From assembly GCA_020740775.1 (NCBI GenBank), contig JAHEWK010000004.1, positions 372,001 through 436,000 of the forward strand: 64,000 bases of DNA, given 5' to 3'. The position numbers and the translations under genes were made by a program. Below are positions 1-11,787 of the stretch, piece by piece. Below the pieces are notes generated by a model. That model was not told the origin of the DNA. It worked only from the letters and a program-made list of their open reading frames with translations, and searched no databases. The stretch is from Ilyonectria destructans. Its lineage: Eukaryota; Ascomycota; Sordariomycetes; Hypocreales; Nectriaceae. How positions within the stretch are numbered: the stretch's first letter is position 1; each line of letters begins with the position of its first letter.

Positions 1-36
1 TACAGAATCCTGATACCACCTCTATTGTGAAAAGTT

Positions 37-246
37 GTGTCAAGATCGGGCGCTGACCTTGCGTCCCGAGACAAGGATGGCCGAACGCCGCTATCCCGTG
101 TCTGTTGCCCCCCTGCATATGCGAAGTCGTGTGCAGGTACAGTCATTAAGGCCCAGAATATACCACGGAGAAGGGTACTCTGGCTAAGGCTGGTGGTTCT
201 TCGTGATCAGAACTTCACCGTTTCTGAGATTCCTGACTCCTGTTAG
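37..246 (+). pseudogene. Ankyrin-repeat-like fragment
   Basis: The plus-strand frame from about position 31 reads GADL..RDKDGRTPLS, which fits one ankyrin helix-turn-helix consensus (the DG.TPL core). The similarity ends after about 20 residues and the rest is not ankyrin-like. A stop lies just upstream at 28-30, so at most a remnant or the end of a gene outside the window is present. The opposite strand here may be the tail of the decayed DUF6606-like gene, so the assignment is weak. Confidence 0.25.
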
Positions 247-1792
247 TCCCTGGCTAGATGTTTCACAGCCCGTTCAATGAACTAACAACCAATGGAAACA
301 GTCATACAGGAAAGGTCCTGGGAGATCCCAGCGCAAACCGTCGCGAAACGCGTCTCCCTGAATCAGCTGCAGGGAGTATGACCCTTGAAACGCCGTTACA
401 ATCAACTCTCTTGATGAGTGACTTTTTGGGATCCTTCGGGAGTTTCTAGGTAAGAGTTAGCAGACCTTAGGGTATTATCGAGGCAAATGTGAATTGCCAA
501 AGAAACAGGGTAACGAAGACTTACACCTATTGGCCGGCCGTCGACCAGAAGTGCACCCTCGACAAGGTTGTAAAGGACGTGTTGCTCAATCGCTTCTTCG
601 CCAGCCGTCGAGCGGCAAGAGATCCAATGCCGTGCTACGAGCTTCACATGGGAGAACACTCTAGCGCAGTCTTCTTGCTCGGGCCACATCTTTCGTAAGC
701 AGAGGCGGAAAATGTCTGTTTTCGCATGGTGGAGTCAGAAACGAGGCTCGAGAGACGATATGATAGTCTCATGTCCCGAATCACGGCATGCTGGAGAAAT
801 CAGGGCAATGCCTCTAGCTTGAATACCAAGTTGCGTGGACCATCATGCTGCTCTGAATATAAATTTCCATGAAAGGTCGTTCAGATCCATCGCGCGATAG
901 GTGAGAGGTGTGAATGCGCGCCTACACAACAGAGAAGCCCACAAGGCGTATTGCTGGAATCGCTGCGCTGTTTCGTCGTCAGTAACCTTGTATGACTCTG
1001 CGCGGAGAAGCTGAAACCAGCGAACGCAGGTGCTCCTGGCTCGCAGAAGAATGAAAGGCGCTTGGTTAGAGACTTGTTCCATCTCACCAGCCCAAGCGAA
1101 GTCAAGCCGCCGCAATGTGAAGGTGATTATGGTTTCCATCAGGTAGGTCTCTCTCCAAACTCGCCGATAGATTGTCTAAGCGATGGAGAAGCTGTTGGTT
1201 GAGCGTTTCGCAAAAGCTTGCATGGCGATAAACCGCGTGAATGAGCCTAAAAGGGCCCTGACATCTCTCAGAGGGACCAGGTTGGAGTGCCATGTGACTC
1301 AGGAGAAGCATGGTAGCCTCATTAGGAAGGTTGAGGTTCGCGGAACCCAGCTCAGTCAGGATTGACAGCCAGCGCCTAGATTTCCCAAAAGCTATCGTCT
1401 AGAAGGCCAGGCACTCATGGACATTGATCCCCCGTGGATATCTGGACGCTGTAGAAATAATCTCGTGCGAAGAAGGGCCATAGATGCTCTTGAACAATGC
1501 GGTGTCCTATAGAATGTTAGAAGGAGGGGTACTCGGGAGATGAAGTTTGACGTGTTGCAAGAAACTGAGGTCTTGCCCGCGACTAGGCCATCTCTTTGAG
1601 CGGCTGTCGTAGTAGGCGAGCTCTAGTCCGTTTGGCTGGCACACATCATCCCACTCGACGGGAAACGATATCCGTGAGTAATGTGTCGCCAGAACTAGGG
1701 TTCACGTTAGCACAGGAACAGATAATGATCGCGCACCATTAGCGGAACTAAATACACCAGGATCGCACAGGCAAGACAGAGGTGGAGACTTG
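240..1792 (-). pseudogene. Decayed 3' part of a DUF6606/DUF3638-type giant gene
   Basis: Reading the minus strand from 1792 downward, short pieces in changing frames follow the order I recall for the DUF6606/DUF3638 (ubiquitinyl-hydrolase/helicase-like) giant fungal proteins. Pieces include DDVCQPNGLELAYYD, ELGSANLNL.NEAT, TCVRWFQLLRAE, QRFQQYALWASLLCRR, AVIRDMRLSYRLSSLV and YNLVEGALLVDGRPIG, the last followed by a spliceable intron and KLPKDPKKS. The frame is broken by a TAA at 1517-1519, a TAG at 1399-1401 and a TGA at 800-802, and by frame changes near 1157, 848 and 697. It continues directly from the open reading frame at 1793-4693 through a GTAAGT donor at its end. I see this as the eroded back half of that gene. 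The family is inferred from memory; the lesions are seen directly. Confidence 0.7.
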
Positions 1793-4693
1793 TTAGTACT
1801 TACAGGGTTTGGTAGCAGACGCCAAAGAGCAACTCATTGAGGTGTCGTTGGCGAATTGGCATAAATGCTGGTAGTCCCTCACCCAACATTTCGGCACGGC
1901 CTCATCCTCTGATGATGGGAGAGCCAAGCGGGATATAATTGTCCACGTCACGTCTCGGTAGATGGCTAAACTCTGAGGGCAAGCTAGCTCGAAGATTACA
2001 GCTTTGGCAACATCGAGATCGGATGGGAGAGGATGCTCGTAGATTTGGATGTAGATCTTCGAGAGCCGTCTCACCATGTGGCAACGAGGGCAATTCAGGT
2101 CATGAAAGCTGAGACCGAGAGGGCTGTTTTCGTCCACTCGATGGTCACATCTGCTCTCGTCGATTTTTTTGGAAAGAGTTGTATACTCCTTGCTCTTGAC
2201 CTTCCACTCCTCTTCCTTCGAGCTGCGAATCTTGGTGGCCCAGCTCTCGATGGATTCATGTAGGGCTTGCAGCTTGTCAGATAGTGCAGAATCGTCGTAT
2301 GAACGATGACCAAAAGATCCGCGAACCGGATTGTCGAAAATGTTCATGTATGAGCCTTCGCACGCTATGATGCGCTCATGGATGTAGAGTTGGATTTTGT
2401 GGACCCGTTCCATGTCAGTGAATGTTGAGTTGAGCAAGACGTCCAACATCTCAGGACGGAAAACGGGATGGAACTCTCTCAGAAGAGGATGGAGACTACA
2501 GGCTGCTTCATCCATCTTGACCCAAAAATCCATGACGTTCAAAACCAGCGTGCTCTCGAATTCCGGCATGTTGTCGTGCACAGAACAAGCTTGTTCAAGG
2601 CAGCTATTGATAAAACGAGATGCCATATCAATTACTCTCTCAGGTGAGCCACCGTGTGACGGAAAGGTGCTCAATATCATCAGGTGTAGCAGTCGGTCCG
2701 CCGCCGTCGGGACTTCATTGCAGGGGAGAATATGGTCCCAATCGGAAGGGGCAGAGTCCGGAATATTGTCTGTCTTGGGATCATCAGGATCGATCTCACT
2801 GTCGGTATGTACTGATCCCTCGCTGGCTGTCTCCAGCATGAGGTCGTCCTGGTCTAAGTCTAACTTGATGGTCGACGGGTAGTTTCCTGTGGCACTCTTC
2901 ACACTCTGGTTGTCCTCTGCAGTGTCTGCTGCCATATCAATCGATATAATGCGCAGTGTGAGCAGCATGATGCCCTGGAGATGCGCCGCCACATGACTGG
3001 CGATTACCTCAGGACTCAGTTTATCCCGTGATGGGCTTGCGGCATGGACGCTTGGTTCTCTCTGATCGGTCGTCTTCTCGAGGCTGTAGTCGCTGTATCG
3101 AACCGACTTCCGGTCTCCTGATTCTATGTTGACAAATTTGTGGCTATCCTCCACGTTTGGCCCCCGACTCTCTTGTCCTGAAGGTGGCTTTTCAGGGCAC
3201 TTTACGCCCGGCAGAGAAGCCTCTTTTCCGACGATGGAAAGACAACATAGAGGGCAGACATCTCGTGGATGAGGAGAACGAAGCCGACTCTGCTGCAATA
3301 TGGCCTGGACTTGTGACTCTGGGAAAAGGCCTTGGTGGGAGCTTTCGAAGTGATCGGTGAGGCCTTGCGGCTTGGCAAAGCTAGTGTTATCATCGTTGCA
3401 CAAGGGGCACATCCACCATGACGGCAAGTACACCTCTCGGTACCAATTGGGGCCGTGAGCTGTAAGCATATGCTGGAACCACTCAGTGGAGGTTGCGAAT
3501 CTGGGCAACGATTCAGAACACTTCTCCGAAAGGCAAACATAAGGCTTGTGGTCCTCATTCACGTGTTGCCTAGGACGTAAGAACGTTAGGAAAATTCGTG
3601 CAATTTGGGGGAATACTCGTACTTCCACCTTTCCTCCTCAAATACCTCCTTCGGGAGTGGACTGAAACACCATTCGCATGCCGAGCTTCCTGGGGGCGGC
3701 CGAGGATAGGCAGCCTGGTTGACAAGAATTGATTGTGTCTTGTTCTTTTCAGGGCCGCTCCGCAACCTCGCTTGGACCTCTCGACTATCCAGAGATGTAG
3801 GCTCAGATTGAGGCCACGCTCGCATTCGGACGGGCCGAGGGCCTAGTCGAGACACTGCCAGAGTCGAGGCTTCGATTCGGCAGGATGTTTGTGTTTCACA
3901 ATCCATCGCGTTTCCCACATCCGCATGGGCAGTGGGTTCCTCATTCTCGTTTATTGTGAGCAATGGGGATGATGCTCTTGTTCGTGGGCGCGCAATATTT
4001 AGCTTGTCCTGTCGAAATTGGCGATAACGGAACAGGGCATAGGTCTCAGTCATGGATCGCGTCAGATGCTCTCGAAGCTCTGGGCTGGCGTCCGGGTAGA
4101 GCGTTTCGAGGGCCAGTTCTGCACTGTTCTCGAACGAGGTCAAGTCAAATTTCTCTGCAAACGCTCTGGCCTTCATAAATGGACTTGTAACTGAAGACCG
4201 TCGAATGGCAGTTCCGAGATGATTAAGACGGTTGATAACCCCGGCAATTGCCTCCAGATTTTCAAAACTGGTGTCAGAGGGTTGCGGTGGTGGCTCGCTC
4301 ATGCCAGAGGGCTCGATATCCATAAGTTCAGGAGTGGAATCAGCTTCAAAAGCTGTTCAAGGTCATTTATTTGTATGTTATGCAGGTAATTAGAGACTGG
4401 AGGGAAGACATACAGTAGGTCAGGTTCCTTGCCATGATATCTAGCAGCCTTAGCACGAGGTCTTGGATCTCAACATGGTGCTTAAGTCTCCGATCAAGGC
4501 ATACATTCGGCTCTGCAAAGACGCCCATAAAAGCTGCCCACGTCGAAAATCGCTGCTGGTACTCCGCGAGGAGCTTTGCACCTTTTGCCTTGTCCTTGTC
4601 TCTCAGCTTCGAAACTCGGTCCTCGAACAACCCTTCACATTCGACCGCCAGTTCGAATATTGGTTCCTCGCTCTGCACCTGCTTTGTATCCAT
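1793..4693 (-). CDS. AcuF-type C2H2 zinc-finger protein fused to a DUF6606-family segment (5' half of a decaying gene)
   Basis: Three exons (4693-4414, 4352-3623, 3569-1793) join in frame to 928 residues; introns are 4353-4413 and 3570-3622. The ATG at 4691-4693 is the first in frame. Residues 1-330 match the helical N-terminus of fungal proteins carrying the AcuF-like C2H2 domain, including MTETYALFRYR. The zinc-finger region follows the splice WKQHVNED and reads PYVCLSEKC...H and CPLC...H..H, then CPLCC. From about residue 630 (near position 2695) the sequence changes to what I recognise as an internal piece of DUF6606 giant proteins: HDLNCPRCHMVRR, HEHPLPSD-like and KAVIFELACP. The frame ends at KY-stop, but the last coding bases form a perfect GTAAGT donor, and the expected continuation downstream is broken. 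It may therefore be a 5' fragment that still translates. It is divergent from the PNP gene, 484 bp apart. Confidence 0.7.
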
Positions 4694-5177
4694 GGTGGGC
4701 GTTGAATGAGAAATGGCGCTGCTTGATCTGACTGAGCCTTTGTGTCGCACGGAGCGTGCTTGAAGGGTTAAAGTGAATATGATGCAGTTGTGTGTTGATT
4801 GATTTCTTAAGTCCGGGGTACTTCATCCCATAGATTTTACCTAAAGCACACAGTTTGATTCCCAAGTGCCGTTGTTTTCTGAGACTCGTTGAGATCACGC
4901 CTGGCTTGCGATACTTTGCCTTCTTTCAACCAAGCCGCAGAAGAATGCCAGATTGGAAGCGGGGTTGAGCAGCCACCCACGTGAGTAGGCGAAACCTGTT
5001 GCCCTGAGGCATCCATGCGTTGAGTGAAGACTTATGATAGGTTGCGTTGATGAGCGACAATTGATGAGTTCCGCATCTCTCAGCCTGATTATCTCCATTC
5101 TCTCAAGAACCTGAACAAGTGGCCTCTGGTGCCGACAAGGGACATACAGGAAACAAGGGACCGGCATAGCGAGTCGA
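4694..5177. promoter_or_regulatory. Divergent promoter region between C2H2/DUF6606 gene and PNP gene
   Basis: This 484-bp stretch separates two start codons pointing away from each other. Short open frames on both strands have no family resemblance. It must hold the promoters and 5' leaders of both genes. I see no convincing operator palindrome. Confidence 0.5.
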
Positions 5178-8100
5178 ATGATGCTCCCGACCGAATCTCT
5201 GGGATGGAATTGCCTTCAGGCCCTTAAATCCTCCTTGAGTGGCAGGCTTGCAAGATTCACCAGGAGCCGAGTCGACGGCAATTACGAACGTCCACATTCC
5301 CTTGACAACGACGAAGCCTTCTTCGAGGCCGATATGCGGTACATTTTTCAAATGAAATATGTGGCTGTTAATGTCTCAAAGGACATTTACCACGATCTGG
5401 ATCAGAAAGCGAGAAATCTTCTGGTTTCACTTGACGAGGCTGTCAGCAGTGATCTCATCAAGCCCTCAGAGCAACCCGCCCGGCGAGAAGCCGAGTCTTC
5501 CAAATACATTGACTACAAGAATTCAGATGGCACCTCTCACGCTCTCACCAATTTCGACGAATCTTACCCGAGGTTGAAGGCCCTTATCCGATGGTTGGAC
5601 ACGACAACAGACCGGGTCAATTTTGCGAGCGGCGCAGGCTCGCCACTATTCATACTGCCTCGGGGAGAGACGAGGGCTCACACGATGAAGAGTGTATCGG
5701 AGTGGAAAGCACTCTTGGAAAAACTGGCAGCCGATTCACAACGCGGAGCTCAAATCGCCTCCAAGTCAGACACACATTTGTCCATGATCAAATCAGCACA
5801 AGAGCCCGGCGTACTTCAAAAGCAAACAAACAGTGTCATAGGCGCCATCTTCCGAGAGTTTCAACTGCTGAATTGCGGGACGCCACATGAGATCAAATTG
5901 AGCGTGTCAGAGAAGTTGCCCTCTGGCGAGCCTACTCTGGACATGTTCATATCTTGCTGCTCATCTGGTGCTGAGTGGCAGGAGGCCCAGTGTGGCTCAT
6001 TCGAGTAAGTCATTCCTGACAGCCGCTTTAAATGGCCTCATTCTGACCTATGAGCCCAGAGTTGCCATCGACTCGGATAAGAAGGACAATCTCTGTACAG
6101 CTGTCCAGAAATCCCAGAAGCAGTGCAGAAAGCTGCACTTGCTCATCCACCAGCGAGGATTGTTCGACGTCTCTGATGAGATGCCTCTGATACCGACGTC
6201 TTTCAGCAACTATACCACCGAGACCCTAGGCTGGCTGCTTGACCAGAAAAGACTTTGTCGGATTAGTCCTAGGGCATATCTAGAGGGCACCGCAACGGAC
6301 AGCTTTGATAGCCAAGAAAAGACTACCCTAGCTCTCGCCCTTGCTAGATGTCTGATGGACTTCTTCGACGAGGAACTTGAGCTTGCTTCCCACACCTGGA
6401 ACCCGGAAAGTATTTTCTTCCTTCGCTCTCCCAGAGTCTGCACACATAGCCACCCGCTGTATGTGTCACTAAGGCCGAATCCTTCAGGCTTCAACCCGTC
6501 AACCCTTCCTGCGACGATTCAGGTCGGCCATCCGGTCCTACTGTCATTTGCAAGGCTGTTGCTGGAAATTGACAGTGGAGAGAAGATTCCGCTCAAGGTT
6601 CACACCCGAAGCCAAGACAACCTTGCAAAGTGGGGAGAGATGTGTGGCCTCCTTTCTGAGTTGGAAAAGGACAGAAACAGCTTCTACCTCAAAGCTGTAA
6701 AAGGATGTCTCTATCTTCATCTTCACCTGCCGAGATCTCGGGACCCAGGAGCTGCCAACGCTACCGCTACGACCACGAGGAAGGCCATTCACGAAAATAT
6801 CGTCCAGAATCTCGAACTTGAATTAAACCCCGAGACTCTAAAACGGAAGCGACGATATTCTTCATCTGATTTTCCGAACCGTCCATCAGGAAAGAAACCT
6901 TTCACCTTTGAGCCCCCTGGCATAGAATCCCAATCCCGTTATGCTCCACAGGAGCTCTCTGGAAGCACGGCTGGTTGGACTGCGACTGGCACGACGCTCG
7001 TGCTGCCCGACGACGGCCCGGAACGCTCCACGGGCCTTGTAGAATACTCAGCCTGGCGGCATATCGAATCATACGAGGTCAACGCAAGGCCGTGTCCCTT
7101 GTCTGCAACCAATGAACAAGTTCCCAGGTCCCTCAACGGGGATACTCATCGCTCTTTTAACTCGAAGCCGGTGCCTCCAGCCAGCCGAAATGATTTTGAG
7201 ATCGCCATAGTTTGCGCCTTGCCACTGGAGTACAATGCTGTTACACTTCTCATCGACCAATTCTGGGATCAAGATCGTGATCCATACGGTAGGGCCGTAG
7301 GAGACGAGAACATATACACAACTGGGCGGATTGCAAACCATGACGTCGTATTGGTCTTACTACCGAATATTGGAAAGGTCAGTGCCGCGAGCGCGGCAGC
7401 CAGCCTCCGATCGAGCTACCCAGCACTGAAGCTTGTGTTGCTGACTGGAGTCTGCGGCGGCGTGCCCAACTCATCAGACGAGGAGCTACTTCTTGGCGAT
7501 GTGGTTATCAGCAAAACCGTTATTCAGTATGACCACGGCAGACGTTACCCCGACGGCTTTGCTATTAAGGATACCACCGATAGCAGCATTGGCAGACCAA
7601 CAAAGAACATCCGGAACTTAGTCACGATCTTTGAGACGGATCGAGCACGAGAGCGACTGGAAGAACGAGCAGCCCATTTTCTCCAACAACTCCAGGACAA
7701 GTCTTCTGGCAGGCCACGTCGAGCGAACTACAGTTATCCTGGAGCCGACAACGATAGGTTGTTCGAGGCGAGTTTCCGCCATATGCATCACCTTTTGCCA
7801 AAATGCCTTTGTGCGAATTGCCACCAAAGCTCGGATCCTGTCTGCGAAGACTCACGCAAGCTGTCGTGCGATGAGCTTGGGTGCGACCACAGCTTTCTCG
7901 TCCCACGAGACCGTCTCAAGGCGAACCAACAGCTGGAACGAGACGGCCTTACGAAAGAGGCTCAAGCTCCCTCTATATTTGTAGGGGCCGTAGGGTCAGG
8001 GGATATGGTGCTCAAGTCTGGTGAGGACCGCGATAGTATCGCCAAGCACCATAAGATCCTGGCTTTTGAGATGGAGGGCGCTGGCGTCTGGGATGAGATC

Positions 8101-8256
8101 CCTTCTATTGTCGTCAAGGGCATCTGTGACTACGCGGATAGTCATAAAAACAAGAACTGGCAGGCATTCGCCGCTGCTACAGCTGCATCTGTCGCAAAGG
8201 CCGTACTGGAACGGTACACTCAACGGATAAACCATCAGAAAGGGTCTCTCCCTTGA
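5178..8256 (+). CDS. DUF7580-like / PNP_UDP (nucleoside phosphorylase fold) protein, NLR-effector type
   Basis: Two exons, 5178-6004 and 6060-8256, flank a 55-nt GTAAGT...CAG intron and give 1007 residues. The N-terminal ~400 residues are helical. They contain ALALARCLMDFFDEE and WNPESIFFL, resembling the DUF7580 module often found in fungal NLR-like and HET-s-related proteins. A low-complexity linker with a basic KRKRR patch (possible nuclear signal) follows. From residue ~653 a phosphorylase-superfamily domain runs to the end: EIAIVCALPLEYNAV, LTGVCGGVP, GDVVISK, FEMEGAGVW and GICDYADSHKN. The last two carry the substrate-binding Glu and catalytic-type Asp of the family. In fungi this domain is commonly the effector of NACHT/NB-ARC receptors; here no P-loop is visible, so it is a receptor-less version. 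A role in nucleotide-directed defence or incompatibility is inference. Confidence 0.85.
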
Positions 8257-9636
8257 TCCACCCTAACATAGCACAGGACACCATCGCGGTATTTCGGGGG
8301 CCTGTGTCTGGAGAAAATGGCGTCTCGGTCGTGCAGAGAAGTGGTGAGATGGCCAGCTGTGGATTTGACAAAGGGGGCTACTCATGAGGATGTTTGGTAA
8401 GACAAGGCAGATGGTAGATGGCGCGACCAGCGATGAGCATTGCATTATTTGTGTTAGGCCTTCAATTTATTTAATCATGGCCCCGAATTCCAAGAAACCG
8501 ATGAGGCGGCTTCTACTTAATCTCGCGCTTGCCCTGTCGAAGCCCTACATACGGTTCGGGACGGGTCAAAACTCTACCTCAACCCAATCCATCAACTTGG
8601 CCTGTTTAGGCAATATCCAAGGAAGCCTAGAATTATCAACATTAAGGCATATTTTAGCACTGAGCGTGGATATCGTGTGAGCTCCAGTCTTGAGGTTGTA
8701 ATGGAATACCCCTAGGGTAGTAACCTCTCAGACTTGTCCGTCGCAAGAGTAGAGGCAGTTCCCAAAAGTACTTACAACTTTTATCGTCATCGATGATTGT
8801 ACTGTCCGTAGCGATAGAGGGAGTAGACTCGCAAGTTGCAATGCAGATTTGTGTTGAATTGAATAATTTGTATGTCATAACTCCAAGTACCACCACAAGT
8901 GCCAATGTCTAATTGTTGAACGATATTTGTACAATCTTAGAGAATAATGTCGCGAGTGCCAAAGTAACTGTGGGATCTGTCACATTCAGGCATCTCGATA
9001 CACACCATTGTCTGCCTCCTATTGGAGTGCGCATTCCACTCTTAGTTCAACCGGTTAGCCGTATGACGGAATGCGACAAGGCCAGTTGGCAGCGAGTTCT
9101 GGTAGCAGCATGATGTGAGGAGGGGATCCACCAAGCGGTAGAGAAGGACAGCAAAAGACAAAACGACCAATATGAAGGGAAGAGTTAATAAATCCCTTCA
9201 ACAAGCCCCGGCGAGCGATTTGACAGGTCGGGGCAAGCTCCCTCCCAAATAGTTCATCGAGAAGGTCACCAGCGCTATCAGAGATTCTCTCAGAGGCCTC
9301 CTACAATGCCAAGAATAATTCAAATGGTTTACTAGTACAACGTGCGAGAAGATAATGGGCCGAAATCATCGAGCACTAGAGATGGAGGCAGCCAAGAAGT
9401 ACGCAGCTACCATCATGGCTAGTTAAGCTAAATATACAATTGCTAAGTTCGATCTAGATCGCGGCGATACATAAAATGACGATTGGCGTAGAGGAAGTTG
9501 AATCGTCAAGTCGACTGTGGCTTTAGGCATAGGTACTTTCAGAAATTGCTATGGCATGATGGTCGCGCCGTGCAAATATGCCCTTGCTCCCAACATAGTA
9601 GACGCGTATGGCTATATAACAAAAAAGCATGAACCT
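8257..9636. other. Intergenic, no supported gene
   Basis: About 1.4 kb between the convergent ends of the PNP gene and the GH43 gene. Open frames are short, start with non-ATG codons or lack family resemblance. I saw no tRNA-like box pair or clear repeat. Confidence 0.5.
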
Positions 9637-10893
9637 TTACTCTCCGCTTGGAGGAGTTAGCGTAGCAGAGAATGGCTGAGGCACCCCAAAGTCAGGCGTA
9701 TTGTTCTCATCAAACGTGACAATCTGAGCCATAGTGTATCGGTCACGTCCACAAGACCCGCGTGACTGTTGAGTAGCGTGGAAAGCGTTCTTTATGGTCA
9801 GAAATGTCTTGAAAAAATGTCTTTCACTACAATAGATGAACTTACCCAGATTTCGGTGCCATCGGGAGATGTGAAGAAGCTGTTATGACCGGTACCGTAA
9901 TTTCCATTAGCCTGTGCAAATACGGGACCGGTCTTGTTCCACGATGAAGCCTCCAATGGATCTCCTCCGTTCCAATGTAGGAGACCTAGTGAGTAGTTGG
10001 GTGTGCCGCAATAGGATGCGGAGAAGCTGAGCCAGATGTCGTCGCCGTGATAGAGGGGCTGTGATGTTAGCAGAAGTCATACCCACAAGATCAAACTAAA
10101 TAACTCACGTGTGGTGCTTCGTTGACGGGTTTATTAAGACTTGCGTCAGTACCGGTTGTGTTGTATTCCCAGGGCTGATTCGGAACAGAAATGACATGCC
10201 AGCCTTCGACAGTCCATGTACTCTTGTCAAGCTTTGTGATGGCAAGAGACTGGACATGGTCCTCGTTATCCATACTCAGGACATGGTAACTTCCCCAAGA
10301 AGGAACTTCTAGATATGTTCCGTCGATGCTGAATCCGAAATTGTTATCTGGCCCTCCTCGGTGCCCCTCCGGGGGGACAAGATCAGCGAGATGAGTATAT
10401 TCGCAGTCGAACGGTCCAGCAGCATCGCAGCCACGTAGAACTCTAGTGTTGCAGCTATCACAGCATGGCAATTTCGAGTTACAGCTAGAGTAAAACATGT
10501 GCCATACTTGGTCAATCTGGTGGAGCTCAGGAGCCCACATGTTGGCGTTCCTGGTGGTGTTGGTGTCGGTCCATATGACTTTTGTTTCGCCGCTGATTAG
10601 TCCTCCTAAAGTGGCAGAGCGGGTGATTTGGATGCGGTCATATGATGTATATGTCCTTCAGAAAACTTAGTACGAGCGCGTTATTCAAGAGCCGATCGCG
10701 ATGCTCGACCACTCTCCTACGAGGTCGGGGGCCACCAGAAGCAAGATTTTCCGCGCACTCACAGGTGATAGTTTCCATCTGCGAAAACTAATGATGGATC
10801 AGGTCCAGGGTTCCGAATAGGATTCTGAAACGCCTGAGTGGAAGCGGCGCAAAGCACCACCCCCAGGAGTGTGGATTTCAACGTGGGCGACAT
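9637..10893 (-). CDS. Secreted glycoside hydrolase family 43 (arabinan/arabinofuranoside-active, probably subfamily 26-like)
   Basis: Four exons (10893-10763, 10655-10109, 10058-9846, 9789-9637) join to 347 residues; introns are 107, 50 and 56 nt. Residues 1-21 form a signal peptide with a hydrophobic core (LLGVVLCAAS). GH43 landmarks are in order: the base Asp32 in GPDPSLV, the strand pattern YTSYDRIQITRS, NANMWAPELH, the general acid Glu223 in NEAPH, and GHNSFF near the end. The fold is a secreted five-bladed propeller that removes L-arabinose from arabinan or arabinoxylan side chains. The subfamily is my guess from length and motif spacing. With the GH28 enzyme nearby it points to pectin side-chain use. 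The ATG at 10891-10893 is chosen because the signal peptide starts there. Confidence 0.88.
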
Positions 10894-11787
10894 TGATAGA
10901 AGCTGCAACGACAGTCGCTCGAATATACAACAGTACAAATTCGACTGTTCTCGAATTATCTAGGTTACTCTTAGTTCTTTTATACCTACAGAAAGTCATC
11001 GTCGTCTCCAACAATGCTTTAATATTATGCTTCTTCTGCGTCCATTGATGTCGATCCCTCGGCAAGTTAGTTAGCGGTCCAATGGGTGACTGTCGTTTAA
11101 GCGTAGTGAGCATGTGACGTAACATCCTTGTCTCGCGGAATACGAAGAGAGTCTGTTTAAAGCTTGATGGGATCAAACCTCCGTTCCGGAAACATGTTCC
11201 CCACCTAAGAAGAACCAGGGCTTTGACGTTGAGTCTTTTTTTATTACGCGCTCCAATGAGGTGTTAATCGTAGCTTAAATCTTAATGTACTCCCTGTAAA
11301 CCCCATGATCAGACATGATCAGACATTGAACAATTGGGTCGGCTAATGAGGGCTATACTACGACTGTCTACCCCGCGTTTGCCAAATTGTCTAGTGGCAC
11401 GATCTAGCTTAGCACAATTCACAGTTGGCGAAGATTCTTCTCGAACCCCGTCAAGGCCTTTCGGCACTCATTGTGTGCCAGTCTCGAGTAGGGCGATGAG
11501 ATTTTCAACTGTCTCGATAAGACCGCGGTATTTCAGCGACGTACTACGAGCAACGGAATTACTTAGAGGCGAAAACTAACAGACGTATGGTGTGAATGGA
11601 GCGGGAAGGGGGACTAGAAACCCAACGAACCACCCAGAAAGTAGCTTGATAAAGACTGCGATGGCGATGCGTCTGCAATAGTAGATATGCTACCCTTGAC
11701 CTTGAGTTCCCAGATTTCATCGCAGAAAACATCAAGACCGTGGAAAACGTACTAGGTTGCCGTTTTGTGTAAAAATCTTTTTAAGAC
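10894..11787. other. Intergenic, upstream of GH43 and downstream of the Gfo/Idh/MocA gene
   Basis: Nearly 0.9 kb without a convincing coding region. It contains a small perfect tandem duplication of the ten-mer CATGATCAGA near 11308-11328. Otherwise I see nothing beyond the presumed GH43 promoter. Confidence 0.45.

Noticed and set aside
2397..2882. 161-codon plus-strand frame
   Set aside because: It is antisense to the well-supported C2H2/DUF6606 coding exon and has no domain resemblance.
5968..6059. Independent start for a second protein at 5968 in the PNP gene
   Set aside because: The 5968 start is not needed: a 55-nt GTAAGT intron at 6005-6059 joins both frames into one protein.
8384..8680. 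98-codon plus-strand frame
   Set aside because: Low-quality protein-like character, no homologous motif, and no splice partners.
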